Assembly: GCA_024698345.1 (NCBI GenBank)
Contig: JAILRH010000002.1
Location: 1 to 47,534 of the forward strand
DNA from: Lachnospiraceae bacterium
GTDB taxonomy: Bacteria; Bacillota; Clostridia; Lachnospirales; Lachnospiraceae
Reading direction: 5' to 3'
DNA length: 47,534 bases
This document shows, one piece after another, positions 1 through 8,682 of this stretch. Below the pieces are notes generated by a model. That model saw only the letters and a program-made list of their open reading frames with translations. It had not been told where the DNA came from and searched no databases. Each line of letters starts with the position of its first letter. The first letter of the stretch is position 1. Both the position numbers and the translations under genes were made by a program.

Positions 1-1
1 A

Positions 2-574
2 GAAATGTTGTCCTATTTAGATAAAAAATACAATAGTACATTTATGTATTTGTCATATAGTAATGCATTTGATGGAGAATTTCTTGATGCATATGATGAA
101 AATGATCCTGATAGAAATACAATTCATGTTCAGAGAATGAAAGGTGGCAAGTGTAAGGATGATTATGAAGATATAAAGTTGGGATATAAATTCGAAGAAA
201 TGTTTCAGAAGTTTTTTGACGAGCAGGGTGTAAAAGATAGCATTAAAGTTTATTGTACATGTACTAAGTTTGATAAAGATTCGGATGATTATATTTCTTC
301 ATGTGCTGTTGATAGTTCAATTTTTATAAATGATGATGTTAATGATGAAAAATACATAGATCAATTGATTCAAGAAATGGGGAATTGGCTGATAAAAAAG
401 AAAAGGAATTATGCTTATAGTTTTTTTATTTATTGCCAAACTGGTGAACAATTTGAGACTACAAGTAGAAAAATATTGAATGATCCTAATAGTGATATTT
501 CATTTGAAAGAAAAATATCTGCAATGTTAAATGAAGATGCTAAACAAATAAATGTTAGCAATTCTAAGTATTGA
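2..574 (+). CDS. Small acidic protein, 5' end outside window; possible immunity partner of the downstream hydrolase
   Basis: The reading frame is open to the window edge (codon GAA at 2-4, first visible ATG at 5), so the true start and any signal peptide or lipobox probably lie upstream. At least 189 residues are visible, and I do not recognise a named family. The protein is rich in Asp, Asn, Lys and Tyr, has one CTCT cysteine cluster near residues 84-87, and shows no membrane segment in the visible part. Its stop lies 36 bp before the TTG start of a DUF2974 lipase-like gene on the same strand, so the two are probably co-transcribed. The opening EMLSYLDKKY reminds me of small lachnospiral lipoproteins that sit beside secreted toxins. 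A role as immunity protein is inference from position and this resemblance; an unrelated hypothetical protein is equally possible. Confidence 0.6.
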   Translation, partial: EMLSYLDKKYNSTFMYLSYSNAFDGEFLDAYDENDPDRNTIHVQRMKGGKCKDDYEDIKLGYKFEEMFQKFFDEQGVKDSIKVYCTCTKFDKDSDDYISSCAVDSSIFINDDVNDEKYIDQLIQEMGNWLIKKKRNYAYSFFIYCQTGEQFETTSRKILNDPNSDISFERKISAMLNEDAKQINVSNSKY

Positions 575-610
575 TTTTGAGATGTTGTTTGAGAAAGGAG
601 TGAAGAATAA

Positions 611-2368
611 TTGACTGATAATGATTTAATTCTTTTAGAACAATTAACATACATAGATAAGGAATTGTTCGATGCTTCCGGTGTGAAAATGAGAAATATA
701 AAGGGAGAGATTACTGTCCATGAGTATTTGGAACCTTTTAATAGGCACTTGGAAAAATTGGAAAAGGATAATAAAATGATTTCAGGTGGAATGGCATCTG
801 GAAAAGAATATGCTCAAGTTATTAAAGCTTTGTACAACAATAAAGAAATTGGTAATTTGAAAATGAAAATACGAATGGGCAAGGGAAATCGTATAGATGC
901 AATTACTTTTGTTGATGAAAAAGACAAGAATTCAGCATATGTTGCTTTTAGAGGAACGAAAGATGCAGCTGATTGGCTGGACAATTGTCAGGGATTGGGG
1001 CAGGCAGATACAGACCTTCAAGTTGATGCACTTAATTATGTGAATTCGCTTCCATACAAAAATATCACGACAATAGGTCATTCTAAAGGTGGAAATAAAG
1101 CCCAATATACGGCGATTCTTTCTGATAAGGTGAAGAAATGTGTTAGCTTAGATGGACAGGGTTTTAGTAAAGAATTTTTTGAAAAGTATGGAAGAAGAAT
1201 AAAAGTAAATGCGAGTAAAATCACTAGTTATTCTATAGACGGAGATTTTGTTAATATATTATTGAGTAGGATACCAGGTGCAGAGTATAAATATTGTAAG
1301 GGAAACAAAATGACTCAATATATAGAAAATCATAGTCCGGTTAGTTTTTTTAAATACACTATGGATGGAGAGTTGTGGTCAATAGATGATTTTGATGGAA
1401 ATGTAGTTGTCGAGGATAAAAATCAAGCGTGGGCAATGGAAGCATTGCATGAATTTACGTGTTATGTAATAAATACAATGCCCGCTGAGGATAGAAAAAA
1501 AATGGGCAATTATTTGGGAATACTACTCGCAGCAGCTTTAACTGAAGACGGAATAGATTTTAAAGGTAAACATTATGGAAAGAGCGATATGTTCAATTTC
1601 ATTTTTAAGGAAAATGATGAATGTACAGCTAAGTTCTTGGCATATCTAATAAAATATTGTCAGAGTAGACCAGATGGATTGACGATTTTCAAAAAGTTGA
1701 TTATTCTTATTGTTGGAGATCAATTTGTTCCGGACGATTGGGAAGAAGTGTTAGAAAAAGTGTATAATTTGTATAAAACTGCTACATTTTTCAAACGAAG
1801 TGGTCATAAAATAGTTAAAAGAGTGACAAAAGGAAAATCGGATATAGTTGTTAACAAGGTTAAAAAGAAAGCTTTTCACATTGTTTTAAAAAGTCAATAT
1901 GCAAAGATAATTTTGAAGAAGTTTAAAAAAGTGCTACCAGAAAATGTTGGATTAAAGGTGTTGGAAGAATACGAAAAAATTCCAAATGTTGATGTATATA
2001 ATGAAAGGCAGGATTTGAGTGTTGCTTCATATGAAGAGGTTTGGGATTTTTCGAATAAAACGTATCAAACATTGATGGAAAAACTTGATTTGTTTGATAA
2101 AAAATCAGATGATTTTGCGATTGGGTGGAATAGATATTATGAAGAAAAATGGTATGTTGATTTGGATATTGAAGGAGCGAAAAAATATTTGAATAAGAAA
2201 GCTAATTCTTTTGCAGAGGTTAATTCAGAATGTAAAAAGAGTATGATAAGGATTTTTGAAAAAGAATGGAGAATTGATAGCAAAAAGGCTGAATCAATAG
2301 CTGAGTTGACTAAGAGAATTAATAAAATTAAAAATGATATAAGAACATTGGCGGATGCTATCGAGTAG
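611..2368 (+). CDS. DUF2974 (Mbeg1-like) alpha/beta-hydrolase with helical C-terminus; candidate secreted lipase effector
   Basis: This 585-residue protein has a lipase-like N-terminal half. AFRGTKDAADW comes before the nucleophile elbow GHSKGG (Ser158), and Asp210 or Asp212 (SIDGD) and His241 (ENHSPV) are in the right order to complete a Ser-Asp-His triad. This matches DUF2974/Mbeg1-like hydrolases. Residues about 300-470 are basic and unassigned. Residues about 473-585 are strongly helical with several Trp and heptad-like Lys/Glu/Leu patterns. I see no signal peptide. The start is TTG at 611, supported by AAAGGAG at 594-600 with a 10-base spacer. The order 'lipase first, helical targeting domain last' resembles the reverse-LXG type VII secretion lipase TslA of Staphylococcus. 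That comparison, and hence an antibacterial phospholipase role, is inference. An intracellular esterase is the main alternative. Confidence 0.75.
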   Translation: MTDNDLILLEQLTYIDKELFDASGVKMRNIKGEITVHEYLEPFNRHLEKLEKDNKMISGGMASGKEYAQVIKALYNNKEIGNLKMKIRMGKGNRIDAITFVDEKDKNSAYVAFRGTKDAADWLDNCQGLGQADTDLQVDALNYVNSLPYKNITTIGHSKGGNKAQYTAILSDKVKKCVSLDGQGFSKEFFEKYGRRIKVNASKITSYSIDGDFVNILLSRIPGAEYKYCKGNKMTQYIENHSPVSFFKYTMDGELWSIDDFDGNVVVEDKNQAWAMEALHEFTCYVINTMPAEDRKKMGNYLGILLAAALTEDGIDFKGKHYGKSDMFNFIFKENDECTAKFLAYLIKYCQSRPDGLTIFKKLIILIVGDQFVPDDWEEVLEKVYNLYKTATFFKRSGHKIVKRVTKGKSDIVVNKVKKKAFHIVLKSQYAKIILKKFKKVLPENVGLKVLEEYEKIPNVDVYNERQDLSVASYEEVWDFSNKTYQTLMEKLDLFDKKSDDFAIGWNRYYEEKWYVDLDIEGAKKYLNKKANSFAEVNSECKKSMIRIFEKEWRIDSKKAESIAELTKRINKIKNDIRTLADAIE

Positions 2369-2397
2369 AACGCATATAAACTCAAGAAACCTATCTA

Positions 2398-2426
2398 TTG
2401 ACAATTTGTGATTATAGAGTTATAGT
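2398..2426 (+). promoter_or_regulatory. Near-consensus sigma-A promoter for the rimP-nusA-infB operon
   Basis: TTGACA at 2398-2403, a 17-bp spacer and TATAGT at 2421-2426. Transcription should begin near 2433, about 95 bases before the rimP start and upstream of the hairpin at 2454-2482. Confidence 0.75.
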
Positions 2427-2453
2427 TGTTAAGTAAATATTGACTGAATGATG

Positions 2454-2482
2454 AGAGTGGACCAGAAAAGTCCACTCTTTTT
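2454..2482 (+). terminator. Intrinsic-terminator-like hairpin in the rimP leader (attenuator or terminator of the hydrolase gene)
   Basis: AGAGTGGAC (2454-2462) pairs perfectly with GTCCACTCT (2470-2478) around a 7-base loop and is followed by TTTT and then AG. The stem is strong but the U-tract is short. It lies downstream of the 2398-2426 promoter, so it should be transcribed as part of the rimP leader as well as at the end of the upstream gene. Confidence 0.8.
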
Positions 2483-2526
2483 AGTTGTATTTTGCAGTAA
2501 AACTGAATATTGAAGGAGGCATATTA

Positions 2527-2994
2527 ATGTCAAAAAGAGAAGATTATGAAAATCGAACAGAGAAGCTTCTTGAACCTATTGTTGCTGAACATGAATTTGA
2601 AGTTGTTGATGTTGAGTATATCAAAGAAGGCAGCAACTGGTATTTGAGAGCTTATATCGACAAGCCGGGCGGCATCACAATTGATGATCTCGAGATGGTT
2701 AGTAGGGCGCTTAGTGATAAACTTGATGAAGAAGATTTTATCAGTGACGCGTATATTTTAGAAGTGAGTTCGCCGGGACTTGGCAGACCGCTCAAGAAAG
2801 AAAAGGATTTTAAGCGCAGTATGGGGGAGGAAGTTGAAGTGTTCCTGTACAAGGCTATTAATAAACAAAAGCAGTTTGTTGGACTGTTAAAAGCATATGA
2901 TAATGAAGGTTTTACAATTGAAACAGAATCGGGTGAAGAGATGGCCTTTAATAAGAAGGAAGTTGCTCTTGTCAGATTGTCAATTGATTTCTAA
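2527..2994 (+). CDS. rimP: Ribosome maturation factor RimP
   Basis: The 155-residue product matches RimP, the factor for maturation and assembly of the 30S subunit. The N-terminal domain (about 1-80) carries the family signatures VVDVEYIKEG and GGITIDDLE. The segment LEVSSPGLGRPLKKEKDF leads into the C-terminal SH3-like domain (about 85-150). I chose ATG 2527 because GAAGGAGG ends 7 bases before it. A TTG 14 codons upstream is in frame but lies next to the leader hairpin and has no binding site. It is the first gene of the operon and is followed after 23 bp by nusA, the standard Bacillota order. Confidence 0.95.
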   Translation: MSKREDYENRTEKLLEPIVAEHEFEVVDVEYIKEGSNWYLRAYIDKPGGITIDDLEMVSRALSDKLDEEDFISDAYILEVSSPGLGRPLKKEKDFKRSMGEEVEVFLYKAINKQKQFVGLLKAYDNEGFTIETESGEEMAFNKKEVALVRLSIDF

Positions 2995-3017
2995 AGGATT
3001 AAGGAGGATAAAGGAAA

Positions 3018-4277
3018 ATGGCTAAGCAGAGCGAATTGATTATGGCGCTTGATGTGTTAGAAAAAGAGAAAGGAATTGATAAGGAAGTAATTTTTGAGGC
3101 TATTGAGACTTCTCTTGTCAGCGCTTATAAGACAAATTATGACAAAGAAGAAAATGTAAGTGTTGTTATGGATAGAGTCACAGGAGTATTTCATGTTTAC
3201 TCTGTAAAAGAAGTAGTTGAAGAGGTAGAGAATCCAATCACTCAGATTTCAGTTGACAATGCAATTAAACTCGGTTCAAAAGTTGCTATTGGAGATACAG
3301 TAAATGTTGAGATTTATCCAAAAGATTTTGGACGTATTGCTGCTTCAAATGCAAAACAGACTATTTTACAGAAAATCAGAGAAGAAGAGAGAAGAGCAAT
3401 CTACTCTGCATTCGATGATAAGGAGCAGGATATCGTTACAGGTATTGTTCAGAAGGTTAATGACAGAAGTATTGGAATCAAGCTTGGACAGTTAGATGTT
3501 GTTCTTACTGAGAGAGAACAGGTTCCAACAGAAGAATTTAAACCAACTGACAGAATTAAGGTTTATATAACAGAAATCAGAAAAGATCCTAATAACGGAA
3601 AAGGAAATAAAATACTTATTTCGCGTACTCATCCGGGACTTGTTAGAAGATTGTTTGAGAGTGAAGTAACAGAGATTAAGGATGGAACAGTAGAAATTAA
3701 GAATATTTCCCGTGAAGCAGGTTCAAGAACAAAGATGGCTGTATACTCAAAAGATCCTAATGTTGATGCAGTAGGAGCATGTGTTGGTGTAAACGGTGCG
3801 AGAGTAAATGCTGTTGTTGAGGAACTTCAGGGAGAAAAAATAGATATTATTGAGTGGAATGAGAATCCGGCTATCCTGATTGAGAATGCACTCAGCCCTT
3901 CAAAGGTAGTTTCAGTTCTTGCTGATCCTGATGAAAAGACAGCACTTGTAGTTGTTCCTGATTTCCAACTTTCATTGGCAATCGGTAAGGAAGGACAGAA
4001 TGCAAGACTTGCAGCAAAACTTACAGGATTCAAGATTGATATCAAGAGTGAGAGTCAGGCAAAAGAAGAAGGCATCCAGTACATCTTTGATGATGATGAT
4101 TACTATGATGATGACGAGTATTATGATGACGATGAATACTACGATGAAGAGTCAGAAGAGTATGATGAATACGCTGATGATGACGCAGATTTTGATGATG
4201 AAGAGATTGAAGATGTAGTAGAAGAAGAGACAGAAGAGGATGTCGAGGAAATCGAAGATATCGACGATGAAGAATAA
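3018..4277 (+). CDS. nusA: Transcription termination/antitermination factor NusA with acidic tail
   Basis: The 419-residue product is NusA, which binds RNA polymerase and nascent RNA and modulates pausing and intrinsic termination. The RNAP-binding N-domain spans about 1-125, S1 about 133-200 ([10 protein letters not shown]), KH1 about 225-285 ([12 protein letters not shown]) and KH2 about 295-345 ([15 protein letters not shown]). The E. coli-type AR repeats are absent, as usual in Bacillota. Residues about 350-419 are a tail made almost only of Asp, Glu and Tyr, encoded by GAT/GAC/GAA runs. The start has AAGGAGG upstream. As second gene of its own operon behind a leader hairpin, NusA could regulate its own synthesis through that hairpin; this is inference. 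Confidence 0.97.
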   Translation: MAKQSELIMALDVLEKEKGIDKEVIFEAIETSLVSAYKTNYDKEENVSVVMDRVTGVFHVYSVKEVVEEVENPITQISVDNAIKLGSKVAIGDTVNVEIYPKDFGRIAASNAKQTILQKIREEERRAIYSAFDDKEQDIVTGIVQKVNDRSIGIKLGQLDVVLTEREQVPTEEFKPTDRIKVYITEIRKDPNNGKGNKILISRTHPGLVRRLFESEVTEIKDGTVEIKNISREAGSRTKMAVYSKDPNVDAVGACVGVNGARVNAVVEELQGEKIDIIEWNENPAILIENALSPSKVVSVLADPDEKTALVVVPDFQLSLAIGKEGQNARLAAKLTGFKIDIKSESQAKEEGIQYIFDDDDYYDDDEYYDDDEYYDEESEEYDEYADDDADFDDEEIEDVVEEETEEDVEEIEDIDDEE

Positions 4278-4388
4278 TAAGCGATAGTGAAGAAATAAAT
4301 TATGGCTAAAAATAAATAATCAATATAGAAGAATAAATCATCAATCATGAGAATTAAATAACGGCTTGTGATGATAGAGAGGAATCGT

Positions 4389-4664
4389 ATGGGACAGACA
4401 AAGAAGATACCAATGCGACAGTGTGTTGGTTGCAGAGAAATGAAGAACAAAAAAGAGCTTGTCAGAATTATAAAGACAAAGGAAAATGAGTTTTTTGTTG
4501 ATGTTACAGGCAAGAAAAACGGAAGAGGCGCATATATTTGTAATTCCATGGATTGTTTTAAACAGGCAAAGAAGTCAAAAGCTCTTGAGAAAACGTTCAA
4601 GACTGCAATACCTGATGAAATCTACGATACCCTCGAGAAAGAATTAGGTGGAGCAGATGAATAA
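4389..4664 (+). CDS. rnpM: RNase P modulator RnpM (YlxR family)
   Basis: The 91-residue YlxR-family protein (DUF448) carries the family signature MRQCVGCREMKNKKELVRI near its N-terminus and KKNGRGAYICNSMDCF in the middle. YlxR of Bacillus subtilis has been described as an RNase P-binding modulator (RnpM). I prefer ATG 4389, preceded by AGAGAGG with a 6-base spacer, over the GTG/ATG at 4368/4371, which have no binding site and lengthen the protein beyond the usual size. The gene lies between nusA and ylxQ as in other Bacillota, after a 111-bp AT-rich gap in which I see no clear signal, and its 3' end overlaps ylxQ by 8 bp. Confidence 0.93.
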   Translation: MGQTKKIPMRQCVGCREMKNKKELVRIIKTKENEFFVDVTGKKNGRGAYICNSMDCFKQAKKSKALEKTFKTAIPDEIYDTLEKELGGADE

Positions 4665-4965
4665 AGGATTATCGATGGTGGGACTTGCCACCAGAGCTAG
4701 AGGAACTGTGTCCGGAGAATTTGCAACAGAAAAAGCAGTAAAAGAGCGAAAAGCCAAACTGGTAATAGTTGCAAGTGATGCATCTGACAATACAAAAAAG
4801 TTATTTAGAAATAAATGTGAGTATTACAAAATTCCGTTCTTTATTGTGGGAACAAAGGAAGAACTTGGAAAAGTCACAGGTGGTGTTATGAGAGCATCGT
4901 TAGCAGTTACAGATGCAAGATTTTCTGACACCATTATTGAAAAGTTACAGCAAAATGAGATTTAA
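4657..4965 (+). CDS. ylxQ: L7Ae-family K-turn RNA-binding protein YlxQ
   Basis: The 102-residue product is a single L7Ae/L30e-type domain. GLATRARGTVSG, KLVIVASDASDNTKKLF and the Cys/Ile-Pro-Phe strand are typical of YlxQ, a ribosome-associated K-turn binder. ATG 4657 follows AGGTGGAG closely; an in-frame GTG at 4648 is less likely. It overlaps rnpM by 8 bp and is followed after 15 bp by infB, consistent with translational coupling in the nusA-infB operon. The precise function is not established in the family. Confidence 0.92.
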   Translation: MNKGLSMVGLATRARGTVSGEFATEKAVKERKAKLVIVASDASDNTKKLFRNKCEYYKIPFFIVGTKEELGKVTGGVMRASLAVTDARFSDTIIEKLQQNEI

Positions 4966-4980
4966 ATTGGAGGTATATAG

Positions 4981-7900
4981 ATGGCAAAAATGAAAGTTCA
5001 TGAATTAGCAAAAGAAATAGGAATTCAGAGCAAGGACATTTGCCAGGCATTGCTCGAAAAAGGTGTTGAGTTAAAACCTCAAAGTGCCATTTCCGAAGAA
5101 GATGCACAGTATATTAGAAATAAGTTTTCTAATAATAATACAGATACTGTTAAGGTAAGTGAAAAGGTTGAGCCAAAGCAGGAAGAGACCGCAAAGAAGG
5201 AAGCAGCTTCTGACAAAAAGGATGCGGCTAAAGAGGCTAAGGCTGAAAAAGAAAACAAAGAGTCAAAGGCGGAAAAAGATTCAAAACATGAAAAAGAAGG
5301 CAAAACAGAAGTTAAGCCTAAGAGAATTATAACAACAAGAGGAATGGTACGTCCTGAAGGTGAGAGAAGAAAACGTCCTCGCCCTGAAGGCGAACGTTCA
5401 AAGAAACCTGTACAGAACGAGCCAAAGAAAAAAATAAACATGGAAGAGAAGTTTGCACAGGCTCTTGGAAGATTTGACAAAAAAGAAGAAAAGAAAGAAG
5501 AAAAGGTTGAGACAGTAGAAACACCTGTTGTAAATGCTACTGATGTGAATAAGGTTGAGAAGCCTGTAGATACTAAAAAAGACAGCATAGAGACAGTGAA
5601 AACTGAAGATGTTAAAAATGTTACACCTGTAATTGAAAAGACTGAAAATACAAATACAGAAAATGCAAATGCTGAAAAAGCAAATACAGATGTAAAGACT
5701 GAAGAAAAGAAAGAAACTGTTAATGAAGTTAAAGAAACTGAAACAGTTGAAAAGACTGCTGTTAGCAACAAGAATAATGATAGAAATAATGCCGTAAGAA
5801 ACAATGATGGCAGAAATCAGAACCGTGACAACAGAGGTAATGACAACAGAAACGGTGACTTCAGAAATAACCGAGGCGACAATAGAAATAACGACAACAG
5901 AAACGGTGATTTCAGAAATAACAGAAATAACGATAACAGAAATGGCGATTTCAGAAATAACCGAGGCGATAACAGAAACAACGACAATAGAAACGGTGAT
6001 TTCAGAAATAACAGAAATAACGATAACAGAAACGGCAACTTCAGAAATAACCGAGGCGATAACAGAAATAATGACAACAGAAATGGTGATTTCAGAAACA
6101 ACGACAGAAATAATGACAGAAGAAGACAGGAGCCTGTAGCTGATACAGTTATACAGGATAAGGACAGAAAGGCAAGAGAAAACAAACTCCGTCAGGATAA
6201 GCAAGACAGAAACAAGAAGAAATTTGAAGACGGACAAAGAGGCGGAAGAAACGGAAGAGGTATGCAGCTTCAGCATAAGAGTATGCTTCAGAAACCTCAG
6301 AAGAAGAAAGAAGAAAAGAAGGAAGAAATCAAAGTTATTTCTATTCCTGATGTTCTTACAATCGGAGAACTTGCCGAGAAAATGAAGATGCAGCCATCTG
6401 CAATTATCAAGAAATTATTCCTTGAAGGAAAGATGGTTACAGTTAACAGCGAAGTAGATTTCGCAACAGCTGAAGATATCGCAATGGGATTTGATATCAT
6501 GTGCGAAGAGGAAGAAAAGGTTGATGTTATCGAAGAACTCTTAAAAGAGGAAGAAGATGCAGCAGAAACAATGGTAAAAAGACCACCAGTTGTCTGTGTT
6601 ATGGGTCACGTTGACCACGGTAAAACTTCACTTCTTGATGCAATCAAAGAAACAAACGTAATTTCTCAGGAGGCCGGTGGTATCACTCAGCATATCGGTG
6701 CTTATATGGTTGAAATCAACGGAGAGAAGATTACATTCCTTGATACACCGGGACATGAGGCATTTACAGCAATGCGTATGCGTGGTGCGCAGTCTACAGA
6801 TATTGCGATTCTTGTAGTTGCAGCTGATGACGGTGTTATGCCACAGACTATAGAAGCTATCAATCATGCAAAGGCAGCAGACATTGAAATAATCGTTGCT
6901 ATCAACAAGATTGATAAGCCGGGTGCAAATATTGACAGAGTTAAGCAGGAACTTACAGAGTACGGCCTTATCGCTGAAGACTGGGGCGGAAATACAATTA
7001 TGGTACCTGTATCAGCTCATACAAAAGAAGGAATTGACACATTGCTTGAGATGGTTATTCTTCAGGCAGACGTGCTTGAACTTAAAGCAAATCCTAACAG
7101 ACTTGTTAGAGGTCTCATCATAGAGGCTAAGCTTGACAAGGGTAAAGGTTCAGTTGCAACAGTTCTTGTTCAGAAAGGTACACTCCATGTCGGAGATCAT
7201 GTGGCAGCAGGTTCAAATTACGGACGTGTAAGAGCTATGGTTGATGATAAGGGAAGACAGGTTAAGTCTGCAACACCATCTACACCTGTTAAGATTTTAG
7301 GTTTGAACGGTGTTCCAAATGCAGGTGAAGTATTAGTTTCTACTGAGACAGCAAACGAGTCAAGAACATTTGCTGAGACATTCATCAAGGAGGGAAGAGA
7401 GAAACTTCTTGAAGGAACAAAATACAGACTTTCACTTGATGATCTTAACTCACAGATTGAAGCCGGAAACCTTAAGGAACTTAACCTTATCATCAAGGCT
7501 GACGTTCAGGGTTCTGTTGAAGCTATCAAGCAGAGTATGCTTAAACTTTCAAATGATGAAGTAGAAGTTAAGGTTATTCACGGTGGTGTTGGTGCTATTA
7601 ACGAATCTGATGTAACTCTTGCATCTGCATCAAATGCAATTATCATCGGATTTAATGTAAAACCTGATAATCAGGCGCAGGATGTTGCTGACAGAGAACA
7701 GGTAGACGTAAGACTTTACAGCGTAATCTACAGTGCTATTGAAGATGTAGAAAAAGCTATGAAGGGAATGCTCGATCCTGTATATGAAGAAAAGATTATC
7801 GGTCACGCAGAGATTCGTCAGATATTCAAAGCATCAGGTATCGGAAATATCGCAGGTTCTTATGTTCTTGACGGTGTGTTCGAGAGAGGATGTGAGGTAA

Positions 7901-8079
7901 GAATCACAAGAGAAGGCGAGCAGATCTTTGAGGGACCACTTGCTTCACTTAAGAGATTCAAAGATGATGCCAAAGAAGTTAAATCAGGCTTTGAATGTGG
8001 ACTTGTATTTGAGAAATTTAATGATATTGCCGAAGGCGATATGGTAGAAGCTTATAAGATGGTAGAAGTTCCAAGATAG
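4981..8079 (+). CDS. infB: Translation initiation factor IF-2 with extended repetitive N-terminal region
   Basis: The 1032-residue product is IF-2, the GTPase that places fMet-tRNA on the 30S subunit and promotes 70S joining. An IF2_N helical domain spans about 1-50, and a Lys/Glu-rich linker about 55-260. Residues about 263-382 are an Asn/Arg/Gly/Asp-rich tract. A second IF2_N unit spans about 445-500. The G domain contains GHVDHGKT (542-549), DTPGH (588-592) and NKID (642-645). Domains II to IV follow to the C-terminus. It is longer than most IF-2 proteins because of the linker, whose Asn/Arg tract is built from 90-bp DNA repeats. The start follows TTGGAGG. It sits in the nusA operon upstream of rbfA. 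Confidence 0.97.
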   Translation: MAKMKVHELAKEIGIQSKDICQALLEKGVELKPQSAISEEDAQYIRNKFSNNNTDTVKVSEKVEPKQEETAKKEAASDKKDAAKEAKAEKENKESKAEKDSKHEKEGKTEVKPKRIITTRGMVRPEGERRKRPRPEGERSKKPVQNEPKKKINMEEKFAQALGRFDKKEEKKEEKVETVETPVVNATDVNKVEKPVDTKKDSIETVKTEDVKNVTPVIEKTENTNTENANAEKANTDVKTEEKKETVNEVKETETVEKTAVSNKNNDRNNAVRNNDGRNQNRDNRGNDNRNGDFRNNRGDNRNNDNRNGDFRNNRNNDNRNGDFRNNRGDNRNNDNRNGDFRNNRNNDNRNGNFRNNRGDNRNNDNRNGDFRNNDRNNDRRRQEPVADTVIQDKDRKARENKLRQDKQDRNKKKFEDGQRGGRNGRGMQLQHKSMLQKPQKKKEEKKEEIKVISIPDVLTIGELAEKMKMQPSAIIKKLFLEGKMVTVNSEVDFATAEDIAMGFDIMCEEEEKVDVIEELLKEEEDAAETMVKRPPVVCVMGHVDHGKTSLLDAIKETNVISQEAGGITQHIGAYMVEINGEKITFLDTPGHEAFTAMRMRGAQSTDIAILVVAADDGVMPQTIEAINHAKAADIEIIVAINKIDKPGANIDRVKQELTEYGLIAEDWGGNTIMVPVSAHTKEGIDTLLEMVILQADVLELKANPNRLVRGLIIEAKLDKGKGSVATVLVQKGTLHVGDHVAAGSNYGRVRAMVDDKGRQVKSATPSTPVKILGLNGVPNAGEVLVSTETANESRTFAETFIKEGREKLLEGTKYRLSLDDLNSQIEAGNLKELNLIIKADVQGSVEAIKQSMLKLSNDEVEVKVIHGGVGAINESDVTLASASNAIIIGFNVKPDNQAQDVADREQVDVRLYSVIYSAIEDVEKAMKGMLDPVYEEKIIGHAEIRQIFKASGIGNIAGSYVLDGVFERGCEVRITREGEQIFEGPLASLKRFKDDAKEVKSGFECGLVFEKFNDIAEGDMVEAYKMVEVPR
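5845..6105 (+). repeat. About three 90-bp tandem repeats inside infB (Asn/Arg/Gly-rich linker)
   Basis: The peptide core NRNG(D/N)FRNN starts at 5845, 5896, 5935, 5986, 6025 and 6076. The spacing alternates 51 and 39 bp, so a 90-bp (30-residue) unit is repeated almost three times in frame. Unit copies differ mainly at synonymous positions. Confidence 0.9.
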
Positions 8080-8108
8080 TCCCTTAAGATTATAAATTCA
8101 GAAAAAGT

Positions 8109-8184
8109 GAATTGTAATAATTCTGAAAGGGCATAATTAGCTGAAGATAGAAAAATCAGAAAAATATGAATTGTAATAATTCTT
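8109..8184 (+). repeat. Two copies of a 16-bp imperfect palindrome before rbfA
   Basis: GAATTGTAATAATTCT occurs at 8109-8124 and again at 8168-8183. Its ends GAATT and AATTC are complementary. The copies are 59 bp apart in the infB-rbfA gap. Function is unknown. Confidence 0.7.
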
Positions 8185-8237
8185 AATGGAACATAACTGT
8201 CTTAGTATTGAAAAAAATAAGTAGAATAGGATGGACT

Positions 8238-8648
8238 ATGAGAAAGAATAGTATCAAAAATACACGAATAAACGGTGAAGTTCAAAAAGAACTGAGCAAT
8301 ATTATTCGCAGTGAAATAAAAGATCCAAGAATTGGAATTATGACAAGTGTTACAGCTGTTGAGGTCGCACCTGACCTCAAACACTGTAAGGCTTATATCA
8401 GTGTTTTGGGTGATGACAAGGCAAAGGCTGATACAATCGCCGGACTTAAGAGTGCGGAAGGATATATCAGAAGACAGCTTGCACATTCCATTAACCTTAG
8501 AAATACTCCGGAGATTACATTTGTTATAGATGAATCAATAGAGTATGGAGTAAAGATGTCAAAGATGATTGACGACGTTACTAAGAGTCTTCATGAATCA
8601 GAAAATGAAGAGACAGATTCTAAAGAAGATTCAGTTACAGAAGAGTAA
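8238..8648 (+). CDS. rbfA: 30S ribosome-binding factor RbfA
   Basis: The 136-residue product is RbfA, a KH-fold factor needed for 16S rRNA maturation in the 30S subunit. Visible signatures are RINGEVQKELSNIIRSEIKDPRIG at the N-terminus, VTAVEVAPDLKHCKAYISVLGD, and FVIDESIEYGVKMSKMID near the end. A short acidic tail follows. ATG 8238 is chosen over an upstream TTG at 8208 because it follows AGGA with 6-base spacing and starts the conserved region at the usual place. It follows infB, as in most bacteria, and precedes nrnA by 34 bp. Confidence 0.95.
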   Translation: MRKNSIKNTRINGEVQKELSNIIRSEIKDPRIGIMTSVTAVEVAPDLKHCKAYISVLGDDKAKADTIAGLKSAEGYIRRQLAHSINLRNTPEITFVIDESIEYGVKMSKMIDDVTKSLHESENEETDSKEDSVTEE

Positions 8649-8682
8649 TCTGAGATTTACCATACAGATTGGAGGTAATGCC

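Noticed and set aside
5398-6276. Long open frames on the minus strand opposite infB (5398-6276, 5079-5804) and a plus-strand frame 5804-6139
   Set aside because: They are by-products of the repetitive Lys/Glu and Asn/Arg codons of infB. They have no ribosome binding sites and translate to low-complexity Ser/Phe/Val or Ile/Thr strings.
8569-8682. Longer nrnA start inside rbfA
   Set aside because: The extra 38 residues overlap rbfA, have no family match, and a GGAGGT site fits ATG 8683.
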